Below, piece after piece: positions 30,912 to 32,933 of a DNA stretch of 32,933 nucleotides. Both the position numbers and the translations under genes were made by a program. Under the pieces are notes generated by a model. That model had not been told where the DNA came from and made no database searches. It was given only the letters and a program-made list of their open reading frames with translations. The number at the start of each line of letters is the position of its first letter. Position 1 is the stretch's first letter. This stretch comes from JAABYT01 sp041581935 (GTDB lineage Bacteria; Pseudomonadota; Gammaproteobacteria; HK1), in assembly GCA_041581935.1 (NCBI GenBank), contig JBFICP010000005.1, positions 1-32,933 on the forward strand, read 5' to 3'.

Positions 30912-32656
30912 GATGCCGATCTCAGCTTGTCGGCGATGGACACGATGCGTCCGGTGTCGGGCGGTGCAAGTGCAGGGGGCGGCAAGGTGTACCTGGCGAT
31001 CACCTCGTCGCGCGACCCCAGCATCTCCATAACGCCTTCGTTGAGGCACAGAATACGGTCGACATCCGCGAGAATGTTCGGACGATGGGCGATCACCACC
31101 ACCGTCTTGCCTGCGCGCTTGAGCTCGGCGATGGTCGCGAGCAGCGCACGCTCACCCGGTTGATCGAGATTCGTGTTCGGCTCATCGAGCACGATCAAAG
31201 AGGGATCGCCATACAGCGCGCGCGCGAGCCCGATTCGCTGACGCTGGCCACCTGACAGGGTTTGACCGTAGGTTCCGATGAGCGTGTCGTAGCCGCGGGG
31301 AAGCCGCAATATCAGCTCGTGGGCAGCGGCCTTGCGCGCCGCCGCCACGACCGCCTCGGCATCAACCTTGCCAAAGCGCGCAATGTTCTCGGCAACGGTG
31401 CCGTCGAACAGTTTCACCTCCTGAGGCTGATAGCCGATGTGGTGTCCGAGGTCGGCGCGATTCCACTCGTAGACATCGGCGCCGTCGAGGCGCACCGTGC
31501 CGCGCGTGGCGCGCCACACACCAACCATAAGGCGTGCCAGGGTGGATTTTCCGGCCGCGGTCGGACCGATGACGCCCAGGGCGGCGCCCGGAAGCAGTTG
31601 GAAGCTGACACCCTTGAGTATCGGCGACGCGGCATCGCCACCGGGCGCTGCCGCGAATACCTGCTCGAACTGGACGCGTCCCTCGGGTCTGGGCAGGCGC
31701 ATGCCGGATTTCTCAGGCGGGACGGCGTCGAAAAGCGCCTTCAATCGACCGAGGGCCGCGCGCGCGGCCACGAAGCCGCGCCAGTTGCTGACCGCCAGCT
31801 CCACGGGCGCCAACGCGCGCCCGAGGAGTATTGCCGAGGCGATCATCGCACCGGGGGTGATGACCTGCTGCATGGTGAGGTAGGCACCCGTCCCGAGCAG
31901 CAGCACCTGCAGATAAAGCCTGACAAACTTGGTGCTCGCCAGGACCAAGCCGGCCCGGTCGCTGGCACGCGCCTGATGAGCCACCGCCGCCAGCCGGTGC
32001 TGATACCAGCGCCTGCGGATACCGCCGAGCATCCCCATGGCTTTCAGCACCTCGGCGTTGTTGAGACTCGCTTCGGCGAAATTGTTGGCTTTGATGCTGC
32101 GTTCGGAGGCTTCCCTTAGCGGGCGCCGGGTAAGCGCTTCATTGAGCAGTGCCAGCGTCAGCAGCACCAATGCGCCACCCAGCGAAGCGATGCCCAACCA
32201 GGGATGCAATAGAAAAATGACGGCGATGAATATCGGCGTCCAGGGAGCATCGAGAAGCGCGAATAATCCGGAACCGGTGAGAAACTGCCGCAGGGCGTCG
32301 AGATCCTGGAGCGCCTGGGTGCGGGTCGAACCCGGCGCGCCGACGCTGCGCTCGAAAACGGCGGCAAACACGCGGTCCTTGAGCAGATTCTCGAACTTGA
32401 CGCCGGTGCGCACCAGCACCCGGGAGCGAACGGCCTCGAGAATGCCGAGAATCAGCAACATGAAGCCGGCCAGGATGGTCAACATCAGCAAGGTCGATTC
32501 GCTGCGGCTCGAAAGCACGCGGTCGAACACCTGCAGCATGTACAGGGGGACGACCAGAATCAGCAGATTGAGGAAAAAGCTGAAGATTCCGGTCGCGATG
32601 AAGGCCGAGCTGCACGCGGCGAAAGCGCGACGGATTTCCGTGCCCTTCTTGGTCAC
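30908..32656 (-). CDS. Type I secretion ABC transporter (permease-ATPase, PrtD-like)
   Basis: A 582-aa inner-membrane exporter half-transporter that forms a homodimer. About five to six N-terminal helices span residues 15-300 (the first is IATGIFSFFLNLLILVVPLYML), with the family landmark DAPWTPIFIAVIFLLHPWLG. The ATPase domain has Walker A GPTAAGKS (364-371), a Q-loop in GYQPQEVKLFDGTV, the signature LSGGQRQR (467-474), Walker B LIVLDEP (487-493) and the switch His524 in VVIAHRP. There is no C39 peptidase domain, so the substrate is not a GG-leader peptide. The GTG start at 32656 has GGAGG with 9-base spacing. It sits between an RTX-tailed protein (upstream) and the adaptor (downstream). Confidence 0.94.
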   Translation of the reverse strand: MTKKGTEIRRAFAACSSAFIATGIFSFFLNLLILVVPLYMLQVFDRVLSSRSESTLLMLTILAGFMLLILGILEAVRSRVLVRTGVKFENLLKDRVFAAVFERSVGAPGSTRTQALQDLDALRQFLTGSGLFALLDAPWTPIFIAVIFLLHPWLGIASLGGALVLLTLALLNEALTRRPLREASERSIKANNFAEASLNNAEVLKAMGMLGGIRRRWYQHRLAAVAHQARASDRAGLVLASTKFVRLYLQVLLLGTGAYLTMQQVITPGAMIASAILLGRALAPVELAVSNWRGFVAARAALGRLKALFDAVPPEKSGMRLPRPEGRVQFEQVFAAAPGGDAASPILKGVSFQLLPGAALGVIGPTAAGKSTLARLMVGVWRATRGTVRLDGADVYEWNRADLGHHIGYQPQEVKLFDGTVAENIARFGKVDAEAVVAAARKAAAHELILRLPRGYDTLIGTYGQTLSGGQRQRIGLARALYGDPSLIVLDEPNTNLDQPGERALLATIAELKRAGKTVVVIAHRPNILADVDRILCLNEGVMEMLGSRDEVIARYTLPPPALAPPDTGRIVSIADKLRSAS

Positions 32657-32714
32657 GCCTCGATACCTCCCGATCTGACCGAGTCAAAAAGAATGCTTTC
32701 CTCGAACACCCTCC

Positions 32715-32933
32715 TCAGGAGAGCAGATCGTTGACGTCGGTCACACCGGAAACGCCGACGAGTAAGACCGAGTCACCGGTGTCGAAATTCACGAGCGTAT
32801 CGTTGCCGAGCTGCTCGGTTCCGGTGACCATCATGCCGTCGGTAATGGCGAGCGTGTCGGTGCCCACCTCGAAATCGGCAACGGTATCGGTTCCGGACCC
32901 TGTGGCGAAGTTGAACGTATCGCTGCCTTCACC
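32715..32933 (-). CDS. C-terminus of an RTX-type secreted protein (5' partial)
   Basis: The last 72 residues of a minus-strand protein that continues beyond the window edge. It reads GEGSDTFNFATGSGTD, then VADFEVGTDTLAITDG, TEQLGNDTLVNFDTGDSV and ends VSGVTDVNDLLS before a TGA at 32715-32717. The glycine/aspartate-rich GxxSDTFxF pattern is the end of a hemolysin-type calcium-binding (RTX) repeat block. It is followed by the beta-rich, Asp-poor C-terminal module that carries the uncleaved type I secretion signal. It lies 58 bp upstream of the exporter gene, so it is most likely the operon's own substrate. Its N-terminal function (protease, adhesin, lipase or other) cannot be seen. Confidence 0.88.
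   Translation of the reverse strand, partial: GEGSDTFNFATGSGTDTVADFEVGTDTLAITDGMMVTGTEQLGNDTLVNFDTGDSVLLVGVSGVTDVNDLLS

Overview
The window is about 33 kb of gene-dense, GC-rich bacterial DNA (roughly 60% G+C by eye). Short gaps, frequent 1-8 bp overlaps, clear Shine-Dalgarno sequences, a hexameric-type citrate synthase, DppABCDF-type peptide uptake, paired tungstate and molybdate ABC systems and a type I secretion operon with an RTX substrate all point to a Gram-negative proteobacterium. I lean towards Gammaproteobacteria, but the sequence alone does not settle the class. I saw no tRNA, rRNA, CRISPR array, IS element or phage gene.

Layout. (1) 51-1340: citrate synthase, followed by about 820 bp with no supportable gene. 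(2) 2163-4004: an MFS exporter and a stand-alone lasso-peptide B2-type (transglutaminase-fold) protein. Three short hairpins follow at 4087-4178. (3) 4402-10111: a complete peptide/opine-type ABC importer (binding protein, two permeases, two ATPases) with a strong hairpin between the binding protein and the first permease, then a small membrane protein. (4) 10869-17133: a metal-oxyanion island, tupBCA (tungstate) and modABC (molybdate), separated by a minus-strand one-component regulator that joins an excisionase-type HTH to a periplasmic-binding-like ligand domain.

(5) 17315-22557: a persulfide dioxygenase-rhodanese fusion (minus), divergent from a plus-strand run of a CCAEP-tailed B12-binding radical SAM protein, a secreted six-bladed NHL propeller, an extended SDR and a FabG-like SDR. 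(6) 22597-25711: a crotonase that lacks both hydratase glutamates and an SDR (minus), an orphan intrinsic terminator that may end a small RNA, a methyltransferase (plus), and a metallo-beta-lactamase-fold protein with a degenerate metal motif (minus). (7) 25903-28463: a thiamine-binding MTH1187-family protein directly upstream of a dimethylformamidase large-subunit homologue. (8) 28546-29550: an unrecognised basic helical protein containing an A10 tract. (9) 29571-32933, minus strand: type I secretion (RTX substrate C-terminus cut by the window edge, ABC exporter, HlyD-like adaptor).

How the genes fit together. The best supported functional units are peptide import, W/Mo import with local regulation (which implies molybdo- or tungsto-enzymes elsewhere in the genome) and RTX export. 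The most likely undescribed units are the CCAEP radical SAM/NHL pair and the thiamine-binding/formamidase-like pair. The lone lasso B2-type gene has none of its usual partners nearby.
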